Below are positions 6,764-14,982 of a stretch of 22,848 nt of DNA, one piece after another. The stretch is taken from positions 1-22,848 of the forward strand of contig DVIC01000058.1 of the NCBI GenBank assembly GCA_018711545.1. Direction: 5' to 3'. This DNA is from Fimenecus stercoravium. Its GTDB lineage: Bacteria; Bacillota; Clostridia; Oscillospirales; Acutalibacteraceae. Both the position numbers and the translations under genes were made by a program. The notes beneath the pieces were generated by a model. The model was not told the origin of the DNA and ran no database searches. It saw only the letters and a program-made list of their open reading frames with translations. Position 1 is the first letter of the stretch; each line of letters starts with the position of its first letter.

Positions 6764-7744
6764 ATGATGACGTTTTGTATCGTGCTGGGTTGCGTTTTGG
6801 CGGTGCTTGGGGTGTTTTATCTTGTGATCTCGCACGATTACCGCGACGCGGTCGTGCCTGTGCCGGATAAAGCGGATACTGCGCGCAATCCGTATATCGT
6901 CCCCACCGGGCGCACCATGGTCGCAGCGCACCGTTTGGGCGGCGGTATTTCGCCCGAAAATACGCTCATGGCGCTCAAAAACTGCGTGGAGGTCGAAGCT
7001 CTGCCCGTGGACATCTTCGAGTTTGACGTGCATCTGACGAAAGACGGCCAGCTCATCCTGCTGCACGACGAGACCTTTGACCGCACCTCCAACGCCGAGG
7101 AAGCGTTTGGACGCAAAGGCGTTCTGCCGCACGAAAAGACCTATGAAGAGCTGCAGGTGCTCAACCTCGGCGAGCATTTTAAGACAGCCTCGGGCGATAC
7201 GCCCTATAAGGGGCTTCGCGGGGCGGACATTCCGCCTGATTTGCACGTGGCGCGCCTGCGGGATGTGTTCGCTTATTTTCGGGAGCGCAAATCCTACGGC
7301 TTTGTGATCGAGATCAAGGACGGCAAGACGCTCGGTCGCCGCGCCGCCGACGAGCTGTACGCGGCTTTACAAGAATACGATATGCTGCGGCGCGTGGTCG
7401 TAGGCACCTTCCACGGCGAGATCACAGCGTATATGGAAGAAACCTATCCCGATATGCTGCGTTCGGCCGGTATCCGAGAGGTGGCAGGCTTTTATTTCTC
7501 AAGCCTGTTCGGGATCCGGCATAAACCGGATCATTATCATTTTGATGCGCTGCAGATCCCGACAAATGATTATGTGTTTCAGCTGGGGACTTCCCGGCTT
7601 GTGAACTACGCGCACAAATACAACATCGCCGTGCAGTATTGGACGATCAACGACCCTGCCGAGGTGCGGCGGCTCGCCTGCATCGGCGCGGATGCCGTGA
7701 TGAGCGACCATCCCGAAATGGCGAGCAAAGAGCTGCGCGGGTAA
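6764..7744 (+). CDS. Membrane-anchored glycerophosphodiester phosphodiesterase
   Basis: The 326-residue protein has an N-terminal membrane helix (residues about 2-22) followed by a GDPD TIM barrel. Catalytic-type residues are visible: His56 in AHRLGG, Glu65 in PENT, EFDVHLTKDG (86-95) with Glu86/Asp88, and His101 in LLHDETFDRTS. The C-terminal strands VQYWTIND and GADAVMSDHP match the family. The domain should face outward and hydrolyse glycerophosphodiesters from lipid or teichoic-acid turnover to glycerol 3-phosphate and an alcohol. The substrate is inferred from family only. The start is ATG at 6764, 11 bases after AGAGG; the adjacent ATG at 6767 is also possible. Monocistronic: own promoter upstream, strong terminator after. 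Confidence 0.9.
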   Translation: MMTFCIVLGCVLAVLGVFYLVISHDYRDAVVPVPDKADTARNPYIVPTGRTMVAAHRLGGGISPENTLMALKNCVEVEALPVDIFEFDVHLTKDGQLILLHDETFDRTSNAEEAFGRKGVLPHEKTYEELQVLNLGEHFKTASGDTPYKGLRGADIPPDLHVARLRDVFAYFRERKSYGFVIEIKDGKTLGRRAADELYAALQEYDMLRRVVVGTFHGEITAYMEETYPDMLRSAGIREVAGFYFSSLFGIRHKPDHYHFDALQIPTNDYVFQLGTSRLVNYAHKYNIAVQYWTINDPAEVRRLACIGADAVMSDHPEMASKELRG

Positions 7745-7768
7745 GCGGCTCAATATAAGGAATACAGA

Positions 7769-7813
7769 AAACCGGCCCCGTCCTTTGGCGCTGCCAAGGG
7801 ACGGGGCCGGTTT
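7769..7813. terminator. Bidirectional terminator between convergent genes
   Basis: A 21-bp stem (7769-7789 with 7793-7813, one G-U pair) and a 3-base loop lie between the glycerophosphodiesterase stop (7744) and the pflB stop (7823). T-rich tracts follow on both strands, so it should end transcription from both sides. Confidence 0.88.
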
Positions 7814-7822
7814 ATTGCGGTT

Positions 7823-10054
7823 TTACATCGCGCTGTGGAACGTGCGCATGATGACCTCGCGCTGCTGCTCTTTCGAGAGCTTATGGAAGTTGACTGCATA
7901 GCCCGAAACGCGAATGGTCAGGTTCGGGTATTTCGTCGGGTCTTCGTATGCCTCCATCAGCATTTCGCGGTTGAGGACGTTGACGTTGATGTGGTGCGCG
8001 TGCTGCTTGAAATAGCCGTCGAGCACGCTGACCAGGTTTTCCGAACGCTCTTCCGGTGTTTTGCCCAGCGCCTGCGGCACGATGGAGAAGGTGTTGGAAA
8101 TACCGTCACGGCACGCATCATACGGCATTTTTGCCACGGAGTTCAAGGAAGCGAGCGCACCGTTTTTCTCGCGGTTGTGCATCGGGTTCGCGCCGGGTGC
8201 GAACGGCTCGCCCTTTTTGCGGCCGTCGGGTGTGGCGCCGGTCTTTTTGCCGTAGACCACATTGGAGGTGATGGTCAGCGCCGACAGCGTGTGGATGGCG
8301 TTTCGATAGGTCGGCGTTTTGCGAAGCTCTGTGATGGTGTCCTCCAAAAGCTTTTTGGCAATGGCGTCCACGCGGTCGTCGTCGTTGCCGTAGGTCGGGA
8401 ACTCGCCCTCGGTCACGAAGTCCACAATGTGCCCCGCCTCGTCGCGCACGGGGTGTACCTTGGCATAACGGATCGCGGAAAGGCTGTCCGCCGCAACGGA
8501 AAGCCCTGCCACGCCGAACGCCATAAAGCGCGTAACGTCGGTGTCGTGCAGCGCCATTTGGATCTTTTCATAGGCGTATTTGTCGTGCATGTAGTGGATG
8601 ACGTTCATCGTATTGACATACAGCCTGCAAAGCCACGAAAGGTAAACGGAAAAACGTCCCGCAACTTCATTATAGTCGAGCGTATCGCCCGAAAGGGGCT
8701 CCATCTGCGGGCCGACATGCCGGTCGAACACATTGTCATAGCCGCCGTTGATCGCCAGCAGCAGCAGCTTCGCAAGATTGCAGCGCGCGCCGAAAAACTG
8801 CATCTGTTTGCCTACCTGCATGGCGGAGACACAGCAGGCGATGGCGTAATCATCGCCGTAGATGGGGCGCATCAGGTCGTCGTTTTCATATTGAATGGCG
8901 TCGGTGTCCACCGAGACACGCGCGCAGAACGTCTTAAACGGCGCGGGCAGCTTCTCCGACCAAAGCACCGTCAGGTTCGGCTCCGGCGCGGGGCCGAGCG
9001 TATACAGCGTGTTGAGCACGCGGTAGGAATTTTTTGTGACAAGCGGCCTGCCGTCCAAGCCTTGCCCGCCGACACTTTCGGTGATCCACATCGGGTCGCC
9101 GCCGAACAGCTCGTTGTATTCGGGTGTGCGCAGGTGCCGTGCCATACGCAGCTTCAGCACGAAGTCGTCCATCAATTCCTGCGCGCCGCTTTCGGTCAGC
9201 GTGCCGTTTCGCAGGTCGCGTTCGATATAAATGTCCAGGAATGTCGAGGTGCGCCCCAAGGACATCGCCGCGCCGTTTTGCTCCTTGATCGCGGCAAGGT
9301 AGCCGAAATACAGCCACTGGATCGCCTCGCGCGCGTTCGAAGCGGGCGCGCTGATGTCGTAGCCGTACAGCTTTGCCATTTCCTTGAGCAGTTCTAAGAA
9401 GTGGATCTGCTGGTACAGCTCCTCGCTTTGGCGGATGGTGTCCACATCCATGTTGCCCTGTCCGATTTTCTGCTTATCCTTTTTCTTTTCGGCAATGAGC
9501 ACATCCACGCCGTACAGCGCCACGCGGCGGTAGTCGCCGATGATGCGCCCGCGCCCGTAGGCGTCGGGAAGTCCCGTCAAAAGCCCGATGTGCCGCGCTG
9601 CGCGCATTTCGTCGGTATACACGCGGAACACGCCGTCGTTGTGGGTGGTTTTAAAGCTGAAAATTTCCTCGATCGAGTCCGAAAGCTTGTAGCCGTAAGC
9701 TTTCGCCGCACTGCGCGCCATACGCATCCCGCCGAACGGGTTTACCCCGCGGCGCAGCGGCGCGTCGGTCTGCAAGCCGACGATCAGCTCGTTGTCTTTG
9801 TCAATATAGCCCGCGTCATAGGTGACGAGCGACGAGACATGCTCGGTGTCCACGTCCAAAACGCCGCCTTTGTCACGCTCTTTTTGCATTAGCGCCGCAC
9901 ATTTTTCCGAAAGCGCCTTGGTGCGGGCGGTCGCCTTTTCCAAAAATGCGCTGTCGCCCGTGTAAGGCGTGTAGTTCTGCTGGATGAAATCGCGCACGGC
10001 GATCTTTTCGCTCCATTCGCCGCGGCGAAAGCCTTCCCACTGTTTGAAATCCAT
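7823..10054 (-). CDS. pflB: Pyruvate formate-lyase (formate C-acetyltransferase)
   Basis: PflB is a glycyl-radical enzyme that cleaves pyruvate with CoA to acetyl-CoA and formate in anaerobic metabolism. The adjacent catalytic cysteines are in YAIACCVS (Cys407-Cys408) and the glycyl-radical site is in RVSGYAV near the C-terminus (Gly718). With the start used here the protein has 743 residues, the usual length for Firmicute PflB. The frame extends to ATG 10087 and 10069, but ATG at 10054 follows GGGAG by 8 bases and gives the standard MDFKQWEGF start. No activating enzyme (pflA) is adjacent; a terminator follows directly. It is expressed from its own promoter through a structured leader. Confidence 0.97.
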   Translation of the reverse strand: MDFKQWEGFRRGEWSEKIAVRDFIQQNYTPYTGDSAFLEKATARTKALSEKCAALMQKERDKGGVLDVDTEHVSSLVTYDAGYIDKDNELIVGLQTDAPLRRGVNPFGGMRMARSAAKAYGYKLSDSIEEIFSFKTTHNDGVFRVYTDEMRAARHIGLLTGLPDAYGRGRIIGDYRRVALYGVDVLIAEKKKDKQKIGQGNMDVDTIRQSEELYQQIHFLELLKEMAKLYGYDISAPASNAREAIQWLYFGYLAAIKEQNGAAMSLGRTSTFLDIYIERDLRNGTLTESGAQELMDDFVLKLRMARHLRTPEYNELFGGDPMWITESVGGQGLDGRPLVTKNSYRVLNTLYTLGPAPEPNLTVLWSEKLPAPFKTFCARVSVDTDAIQYENDDLMRPIYGDDYAIACCVSAMQVGKQMQFFGARCNLAKLLLLAINGGYDNVFDRHVGPQMEPLSGDTLDYNEVAGRFSVYLSWLCRLYVNTMNVIHYMHDKYAYEKIQMALHDTDVTRFMAFGVAGLSVAADSLSAIRYAKVHPVRDEAGHIVDFVTEGEFPTYGNDDDRVDAIAKKLLEDTITELRKTPTYRNAIHTLSALTITSNVVYGKKTGATPDGRKKGEPFAPGANPMHNREKNGALASLNSVAKMPYDACRDGISNTFSIVPQALGKTPEERSENLVSVLDGYFKQHAHHINVNVLNREMLMEAYEDPTKYPNLTIRVSGYAVNFHKLSKEQQREVIMRTFHSAM

Positions 10055-10079
10055 GCTTTTCACTCCCATGAAAATCATA

Positions 10080-10117
10080 TCTCGCAAAACAAAAGGGCAA
10101 CCCTGCGTTTTGCAAGA
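10080..10117 (-). promoter_or_regulatory. Two-tier hairpin in the pflB 5' leader
   Basis: In the minus-strand leader an outer 11-bp inverted repeat (10080-10090 with 10107-10117, one wobble position) encloses an inner hairpin AGGG-CAA-CCCT (10094-10104). It lies about 20 bases upstream of the pflB ribosome binding site, with no T run after it, so it is not a terminator. A role in mRNA stability or translation control is possible. Confidence 0.55.
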
Positions 10118-10211
10118 TCGCCCAGACGGTCGGCATATATTCGGCTGTGTGCTCCACCGCAGTTTGTCTGCGTTTTCCCGTCAGTCGCACACGCCGTTTC
10201 GTTGTGGTTTC

Positions 10212-10240
10212 AGTATACCCAAATTCCGCAAAAAATGCAA
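10212..10240 (-). promoter_or_regulatory. Sigma-A promoter of pflB
   Basis: On the minus strand TTGCAT (10240-10235) and TATACT (10217-10212) are spaced by 17 bases, giving a leader of about 150 bases. It starts 43 bases after the ABC permease stop codon; no clear terminator separates the two units. Confidence 0.7.
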
Positions 10241-10283
10241 TATGGCAGTTTACACAAGAAAACGGGGAAAAGGGAGGGGAAAA

Positions 10284-13200
10284 TTATTCCACACTCTTCG
10301 TGGATTCCACCATGTCGATCTTTTTCAGGCGGAAATACATCAGCCAGTTTACGATCACGGAGAAGCCCAGGGTAATGAGCACGCTCCAAAGGCAGCTGAG
10401 CGGGGCGATCTCCACGCTGTACATGACGATGTCCGTCGCGATGGTGCGCATGACGAACCAGTGCAGCAGGAAGCCGAGCCCGATCCCCAAGACTGTGCCC
10501 GTGAGCGTCAGGATGACGTTCTCCCGGTAGACATAGGCGGCAAGCTCGCGGTTATAGAAGCCCAGCACCTTGAGCGTAGCAAGCTCTCGCCGGCGTTCGG
10601 TGATGTTGATGTTGTTGAGGTTGTAAAGCACAATGAACGCCAAAAGCCCTGCCGCAACGATAAGCACGGCGATGATGACGGTCAGATTGTCGAGCATCGT
10701 TTGGACCTGCCGCTCGGCGGTGGTGTTCATCGTGACGGAGGTCACGCCGCCGATCTCGAGGATCTCAGCGGCGACGGCATCGGAATCCGCACCCGCCTCG
10801 GTCTTGATGAGCGCCGCATTGAGCGTAGCAGTCTCGCCGTAAAGCGCCTGATAGACGTTCGGCGTCATGTAAATGTAGTGGTTCAAATAGTTTTCCACGA
10901 TGCCCGCCACACGCACCTGACCTACGGGCACGGCGGTCTTGTCATCCTTGAGGGTGATCATGTCGCCGACCTGCACGTCCAAAAGCTTCGCGAACTTCTC
11001 GGTGATGAGCACGCCGTCATCGGTAAGCCCAAAGGGCTCGTTGGTGACGCGCGTCTGCAAGCGGACATATTCGTTGAATTTTGCGGTGTCCTGCGGCACG
11101 ATGAGATAAGCCGTGGCCTCACCGGCATCCGTTTGTGCGTAGGTGACAACGGAACGCGCTTGCAGGTAATCGGCAACACCCTGTACGGAGCCAACCTTAG
11201 CAAGCAGCTGCCGCCGCTCTGCACGCGAAAGCGAGGTATCCGTACCGACGGTGCCCTGATAAGCGAAGACATCGCCGTATTGCTTGTCAGGAACCCGTTC
11301 CACGGAATCGCTGATGCCGAAGCCTACAAGCAAAAGCGCCATACAGCTTGCCACGCCGAACACCGTCATGAACAGCCGCTTTTTATAGCGGAACAGGTTG
11401 CGCAAGGCTGCCTTTTGGGAAAAATTGAGCCGCAGCCAGATGAAATCGACATTCTCAAGCGCGATGTGCTTGCCGGTCTGCGGGGCTTCGGGCCGCATGA
11501 GCGCAGAGGGACTTTCGGCGAGCACCCGCCCGCCGGCGACAGCCGCACCGCCTACGGTCGCCAGCACGGAAAGAACAGCGGCGATCGCTGCGTTGGGAAT
11601 GTGAATGGTAAAGACGGTTTCGGAAAGCCCTGTGTATACAAGGCGATAGGTCCGAAGGATCAGGTTCGGCAGAAGCGCCTCGCCGAGCACCGCCCCGAAG
11701 ATCGCCCCGAGCAGGGTAGAGAGCAGGGCGTAGAAAATGTATTTGGAGAGGATCGCGCGCTTGCCGTAGCCAAGCGCTTTGAGCGTACCGATCTGGGTGC
11801 GCTCCTCCTCGACCATGCGGGTCATGGTCGTGAGCGATACGAGCGCCGCTACAAGAAAGAAGATGATCGGGAACACCGTACCGACGGCGCGGATGCTTTC
11901 GGTATCGTTTTGGAAAGAAGCGTAACTCGGCACGGATGTGCGGTCCAGCACATACCACTGCGGGATTTCTACGTTGTTGATCTCATCCTCTGTGTTTTGC
12001 AGACGTTCCTCCGCAGCGGCGAGCTCCGCTTCAGCATCCGCTTCGGCGACCGCATAATCCTCTTTGGCGCGTTCCAGCTCGATCTCGCCGTCTTGCACAC
12101 GCTTTTCCGCTTCCACAAGCTCCGCTTCGCCTGCGGCGATCCGTTCGCGGGCGGCCGCTGCAGCCTCAGGGTAGTTGTTTATAAAAGCTTCCGCGGTTTC
12201 CACCTGCTGCTCCACGGCGGCAATGCTGCGCTCGACCGAGGGCAGCTGACTTTTATAGTATTCTACGGTTGCGGTCGCCTGAATGATCTCCAGACTGCGC
12301 CGATAGTATTCGTCGGAGGAAATGTACGGCGCATCCGCACGAAGCTGTTCTTCCATTTCGGCAATGGCCGCCTCGTCCTCGGCGATCTGCTGTTCAATGA
12401 CAGCCTTCTGTTCCTCCAGATCCGTCAGCGTTGCGCGCGCTTCGGCAATCTGCGTGCGGCTGGCATCAATGGTCTGGTCGCCTGCATCAAACAGGGCTTG
12501 CAGATCCTGAAGCTGCTGGCGGGTCTGGTCGATCTCGAGCTGCGCGTTTTCCAGTTCCGCCTCAGACGCCGCAAGCGTCTGATATGCAGCGGAAAGATCG
12601 CGCATCGCCTTGTCCTTTTGCTGCTGGTATTCATAGCGCGCGTCATTCAGCTGGTCGTCCGCGTCTTCGCGGAACTGCTGAAGGCGCACCTCGCAGCGCC
12701 CTTGTTCAATGGCTTCGATATTGGCGGTCACGTTTGCCAACAGATCGGCATATTCGTCGGAAAAACAGTTGAGCGTATCGGCGCCGATGATGCGCACGAG
12801 CACCTCGGAAAAGATCTCTTCGGTAAACGCCTCTTTCGGGATGACCATCATCCCGTCGCCCGTGCCGTCACCGATGGAGGCGGTGCCGCGGTCTGAATCC
12901 ATATAATAGGCGCTCTCACCGACGCCGACGATGCGGTATTCGTCGGTCGCGAGCATGTCGGAAACGCTGTCCTCCGTGCCGGTGCGCAGACGCACCGTAT
13001 CGCCTAAAGCATAGCCCGAAGCATCCAGAAAAGCCTGATCGACGATACATTCGTCATAGCTTTCGGGATAGCGCCCTTCGGTGACACGCACCAAATTGAT
13101 GCGGTTGGTCATGGAGGATACCTTCACGACGACCGACGCGCCTTCGGTTTCGCAGAGATAATCGGCGGTGTAGATGCCTTCTGCATCCTCTACGCCCTCC

Positions 13201-13436
13201 AGCCCTAAAAATGCAGCCACATCTTCCGTGGTCATCCCCAGGGTGCCGAGCACGCGGATGTCCATGAGGTTCTGGCTGTCATAGGTGGCGTCCGCCGACG
13301 CTTCCATGGCGGGTGCGGCGGTGCGCACACCCGCGAAGAACGCAACGCCGAGCGCGGAGATCAGCAGGATCGACAGAAAGCGGCTGAAGCTTTTGCGGAT
13401 CGACCTGCGAAAATCCTTTCTCAAACCTTTTGTCAT
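10284..13436 (-). CDS. Large FtsX-type ABC transporter permease with extracellular coiled coil
   Basis: The 1050-residue protein begins with a membrane helix (residues about 20-37), followed by a large outer domain. Residues about 255-490 are a long, highly charged coiled coil (many Glu/Ala/Gln heptads). Then come two FtsX-like membrane units: helices near residues 518-540, 563-590 and the TVGGAAVAGG region, and again in the C-terminal 250 residues. This is the MacB/FtsX-type export fold that works with a LolD-like ATPase; such pairs handle lipoproteins, antimicrobial peptides or envelope stress. The substrate is unknown. ATG at 13436 follows AAGGAAG and lies 12 bases after the ATPase stop. 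No adjacent two-component system was found. Confidence 0.9.
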   Translation of the reverse strand: MTKGLRKDFRRSIRKSFSRFLSILLISALGVAFFAGVRTAAPAMEASADATYDSQNLMDIRVLGTLGMTTEDVAAFLGLEGVEDAEGIYTADYLCETEGASVVVKVSSMTNRINLVRVTEGRYPESYDECIVDQAFLDASGYALGDTVRLRTGTEDSVSDMLATDEYRIVGVGESAYYMDSDRGTASIGDGTGDGMMVIPKEAFTEEIFSEVLVRIIGADTLNCFSDEYADLLANVTANIEAIEQGRCEVRLQQFREDADDQLNDARYEYQQQKDKAMRDLSAAYQTLAASEAELENAQLEIDQTRQQLQDLQALFDAGDQTIDASRTQIAEARATLTDLEEQKAVIEQQIAEDEAAIAEMEEQLRADAPYISSDEYYRRSLEIIQATATVEYYKSQLPSVERSIAAVEQQVETAEAFINNYPEAAAAARERIAAGEAELVEAEKRVQDGEIELERAKEDYAVAEADAEAELAAAEERLQNTEDEINNVEIPQWYVLDRTSVPSYASFQNDTESIRAVGTVFPIIFFLVAALVSLTTMTRMVEEERTQIGTLKALGYGKRAILSKYIFYALLSTLLGAIFGAVLGEALLPNLILRTYRLVYTGLSETVFTIHIPNAAIAAVLSVLATVGGAAVAGGRVLAESPSALMRPEAPQTGKHIALENVDFIWLRLNFSQKAALRNLFRYKKRLFMTVFGVASCMALLLVGFGISDSVERVPDKQYGDVFAYQGTVGTDTSLSRAERRQLLAKVGSVQGVADYLQARSVVTYAQTDAGEATAYLIVPQDTAKFNEYVRLQTRVTNEPFGLTDDGVLITEKFAKLLDVQVGDMITLKDDKTAVPVGQVRVAGIVENYLNHYIYMTPNVYQALYGETATLNAALIKTEAGADSDAVAAEILEIGGVTSVTMNTTAERQVQTMLDNLTVIIAVLIVAAGLLAFIVLYNLNNINITERRRELATLKVLGFYNRELAAYVYRENVILTLTGTVLGIGLGFLLHWFVMRTIATDIVMYSVEIAPLSCLWSVLITLGFSVIVNWLMYFRLKKIDMVESTKSVE

Positions 13437-13448
13437 TGCGAACTTCCT

Positions 13449-14150
13449 TTACCACTCAATATATTCAACAGGGGTCGGACGCTTGTTCATCAAGATCTGA
13501 TCGATCTTGCCGTTTTTGACCTTGATGACCTTGTCCGCCATGGGGGCGATGGCAAGGTTGTGGGTGATGACGATGATGGTCACGCCCTTTTCACGGCAGG
13601 TGTCCTGCAAGAGCTTTAAAATGGATTTGCCCGTGATGTAGTCAAGCGCGCCCGTGGGCTCGTCGCACAACAGAAGCTTCGGGTTTTTCGCAAGCGCGCG
13701 CGCAATGGAAACACGCTGCTGCTCACCGCCGGAAAGCTGGGCAGGAAAGCTGTCCAGACGGTTGCTCAAGCCTACCTCCTGCAAAACGGCCTTTGCGCTT
13801 AAGGGGTTTTTGGAGATCTGCAGGGCAAGCTCCACATTTTCGAGCGCCGTGAGATTGCCCACAAGGTTATAAAACTGAAATACAAAGCCCACATCGTCGC
13901 GGCGATATGCGGTCAGCGCCTTTTCGTCAAAGCTGCTGACCGCCTCGTTGTCCACATAAATCTCGCCCGAGGTGGCGGTGTCCATGCCGCCGAGGATGTT
14001 CAAGATCGTGGTTTTGCCCGCGCCGGATGGCCCGACAATGACCACGAATTCGCCTTTCTCCACGGCGAATCCGACCTCGTCGAGCGCCTTGATCTCCACC
14101 TCGCCCATTTGATAGGTTTTGGTGACGTTTTTCATTTCAATAAAAGCCAT
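13449..14150 (-). CDS. ABC transporter ATP-binding protein (MacB/LolD type)
   Basis: The 233-residue ATPase has Walker A GPSGAGKTT (40-48), Q-loop FQFYNLV near 91, signature LSGGEQQ (139-145), Walker B LLLCDEP (159-165) followed by TGALD, and the switch His197 in VITHN. It energises the FtsX-type permease encoded directly downstream. The MacB/LolD subfamily is known for mechanotransmission or efflux rather than import. ATG at 14150 gives the usual N-terminus, but no clear Shine-Dalgarno is present: a small hairpin (14160-14175) occupies that place. A second hairpin lies further upstream in the leader. No convincing promoter was identified between here and the dpaB terminator. Confidence 0.95.
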   Translation of the reverse strand: MAFIEMKNVTKTYQMGEVEIKALDEVGFAVEKGEFVVIVGPSGAGKTTILNILGGMDTATSGEIYVDNEAVSSFDEKALTAYRRDDVGFVFQFYNLVGNLTALENVELALQISKNPLSAKAVLQEVGLSNRLDSFPAQLSGGEQQRVSIARALAKNPKLLLCDEPTGALDYITGKSILKLLQDTCREKGVTIIVITHNLAIAPMADKVIKVKNGKIDQILMNKRPTPVEYIEW

Positions 14151-14159
14151 GGCAGTTCT

Positions 14160-14228
14160 CGGGCAGCCGTGCCCGTTGTCCTTTCCCTTACAGATTCGGT
14201 ATTTCGCCTCGCGGAAGGATTTTTCCGC
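14160..14228 (-). promoter_or_regulatory. Leader with two hairpins before the ABC transporter genes
   Basis: Two perfect 6-bp hairpins lie in the leader: CGGGCA/TGCCCG (14160-14165 with 14170-14175, loop 4) and GCGGAA/TTCCGC (14211-14216 with 14223-14228, loop 6). The first ends 9 bases before the ATPase start codon, where a Shine-Dalgarno would be expected. They may control initiation, but neither is followed by a T run. Confidence 0.4.
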
Positions 14229-14308
14229 ATATATAAACTTATTTTAGCACACCGTGAGCGGGATTTCTATGTATTTTACTGCGCTTCACAAAATCCGTCA
14301 AAACGCAT

Positions 14309-14344
14309 AAAAAAAGCGCCGTCAATTCAGCAAATTGACGGCGC
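14309..14344 (-). terminator. Strong intrinsic terminator of dpaAB
   Basis: A perfect 12-bp stem (14316-14327 with 14333-14344) and a 5-base loop are followed on the minus strand by seven T (14315-14309). It lies about 50 bases past the dpaB stop codon and separates dpaAB from the ABC transporter genes. Confidence 0.92.
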
Positions 14345-14395
14345 CAATCAAAGCCGCATGAGACATTCCCATAAAACATCCCATACGGCGAACAG

Positions 14396-14968
14396 TCAGC
14401 AATAGATCGGCTGCAACTGTTTCCCTTCCATTGCGGCTTCCGCCGCTTCGGGGATTTTTGTGAAATCTGCGACCACGGAATTCGGCTTGTCTTCCGGCGC
14501 ATCCTGCCGCATGGGGACAAAGAACATGTGTTTTGCATTCATCAAGACGCCTATGTTCTTTGCCGCAGCGCCGAGTGCGTCGTTGGTCGAGACCGCTAAA
14601 AGCACGGGGCGCTCATTTCGCAGGTGCGCTTTGCACGCGAGCGTGACGGCGGTATCGGTGATGCCGTTGGCAAGCTTTGCGAGCGTATTTCCCGTAGCGG
14701 GGGCAATGACCAGCAGATCCAAAAGCTTTTTCGGCCCGATAGGCTCCGCCGAATATACGGTGTGCCAAACGGGCTTTCCCGTTATGCTTTCAATTTTTTC
14801 CGCAAAATCCGCCGCCTTGCCGAAGCGCGTGTCGGTGGCGTAAGCAGTTTGGGACATGATCGGCTGAATATCCCATCCTGCGTTTTTGAGCCGCTCGATC
14901 TCGGGAATCACCCGGTGAAACGTGCAAAAGGAGCCGCACATGGCGAAACCCAAACGATTCCCGGACAT
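14396..14968 (-). CDS. dpaB: Dipicolinate synthase subunit B (flavoprotein-type)
   Basis: The 190-residue protein belongs to the flavoprotein (HFCD) fold: an N-terminal GFAMCGSFCTF motif, the central VIAPATGNTLAKLANGITDTAV block and VLLAVSTNDALG. With DpaA it forms dipicolinate from a lysine-pathway intermediate in the mother cell; the product loads the spore core with calcium dipicolinate. Its length is close to SpoVFB of Bacillus. ATG at 14968 follows GGGAGGG by 7 bases and starts 14 bases after the dpaA stop, so the two genes are cotranscribed. A strong terminator follows. Together with dpaA this is the best evidence that the organism sporulates. Confidence 0.95.
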   Translation of the reverse strand: MSGNRLGFAMCGSFCTFHRVIPEIERLKNAGWDIQPIMSQTAYATDTRFGKAADFAEKIESITGKPVWHTVYSAEPIGPKKLLDLLVIAPATGNTLAKLANGITDTAVTLACKAHLRNERPVLLAVSTNDALGAAAKNIGVLMNAKHMFFVPMRQDAPEDKPNSVVADFTKIPEAAEAAMEGKQLQPIYC

Positions 14969-14982
14969 GGGTTTTCCCTCCC

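Noticed and set aside
7835..9397. 520-residue plus-strand frame opposite pflB
   Set aside because: It is a mirror of the pflB codon pattern and shows no recognisable motif.
10055..10283. Rex or FNR operator upstream of pflB
   Set aside because: No sequence matching the known palindromic consensus of either regulator was found.
9984..12896. 970-residue plus-strand frame opposite the ABC permease and pflB start
   Set aside because: It crosses the pflB promoter and leader and is antisense to the permease; Arg/His-rich shadow composition without domains.
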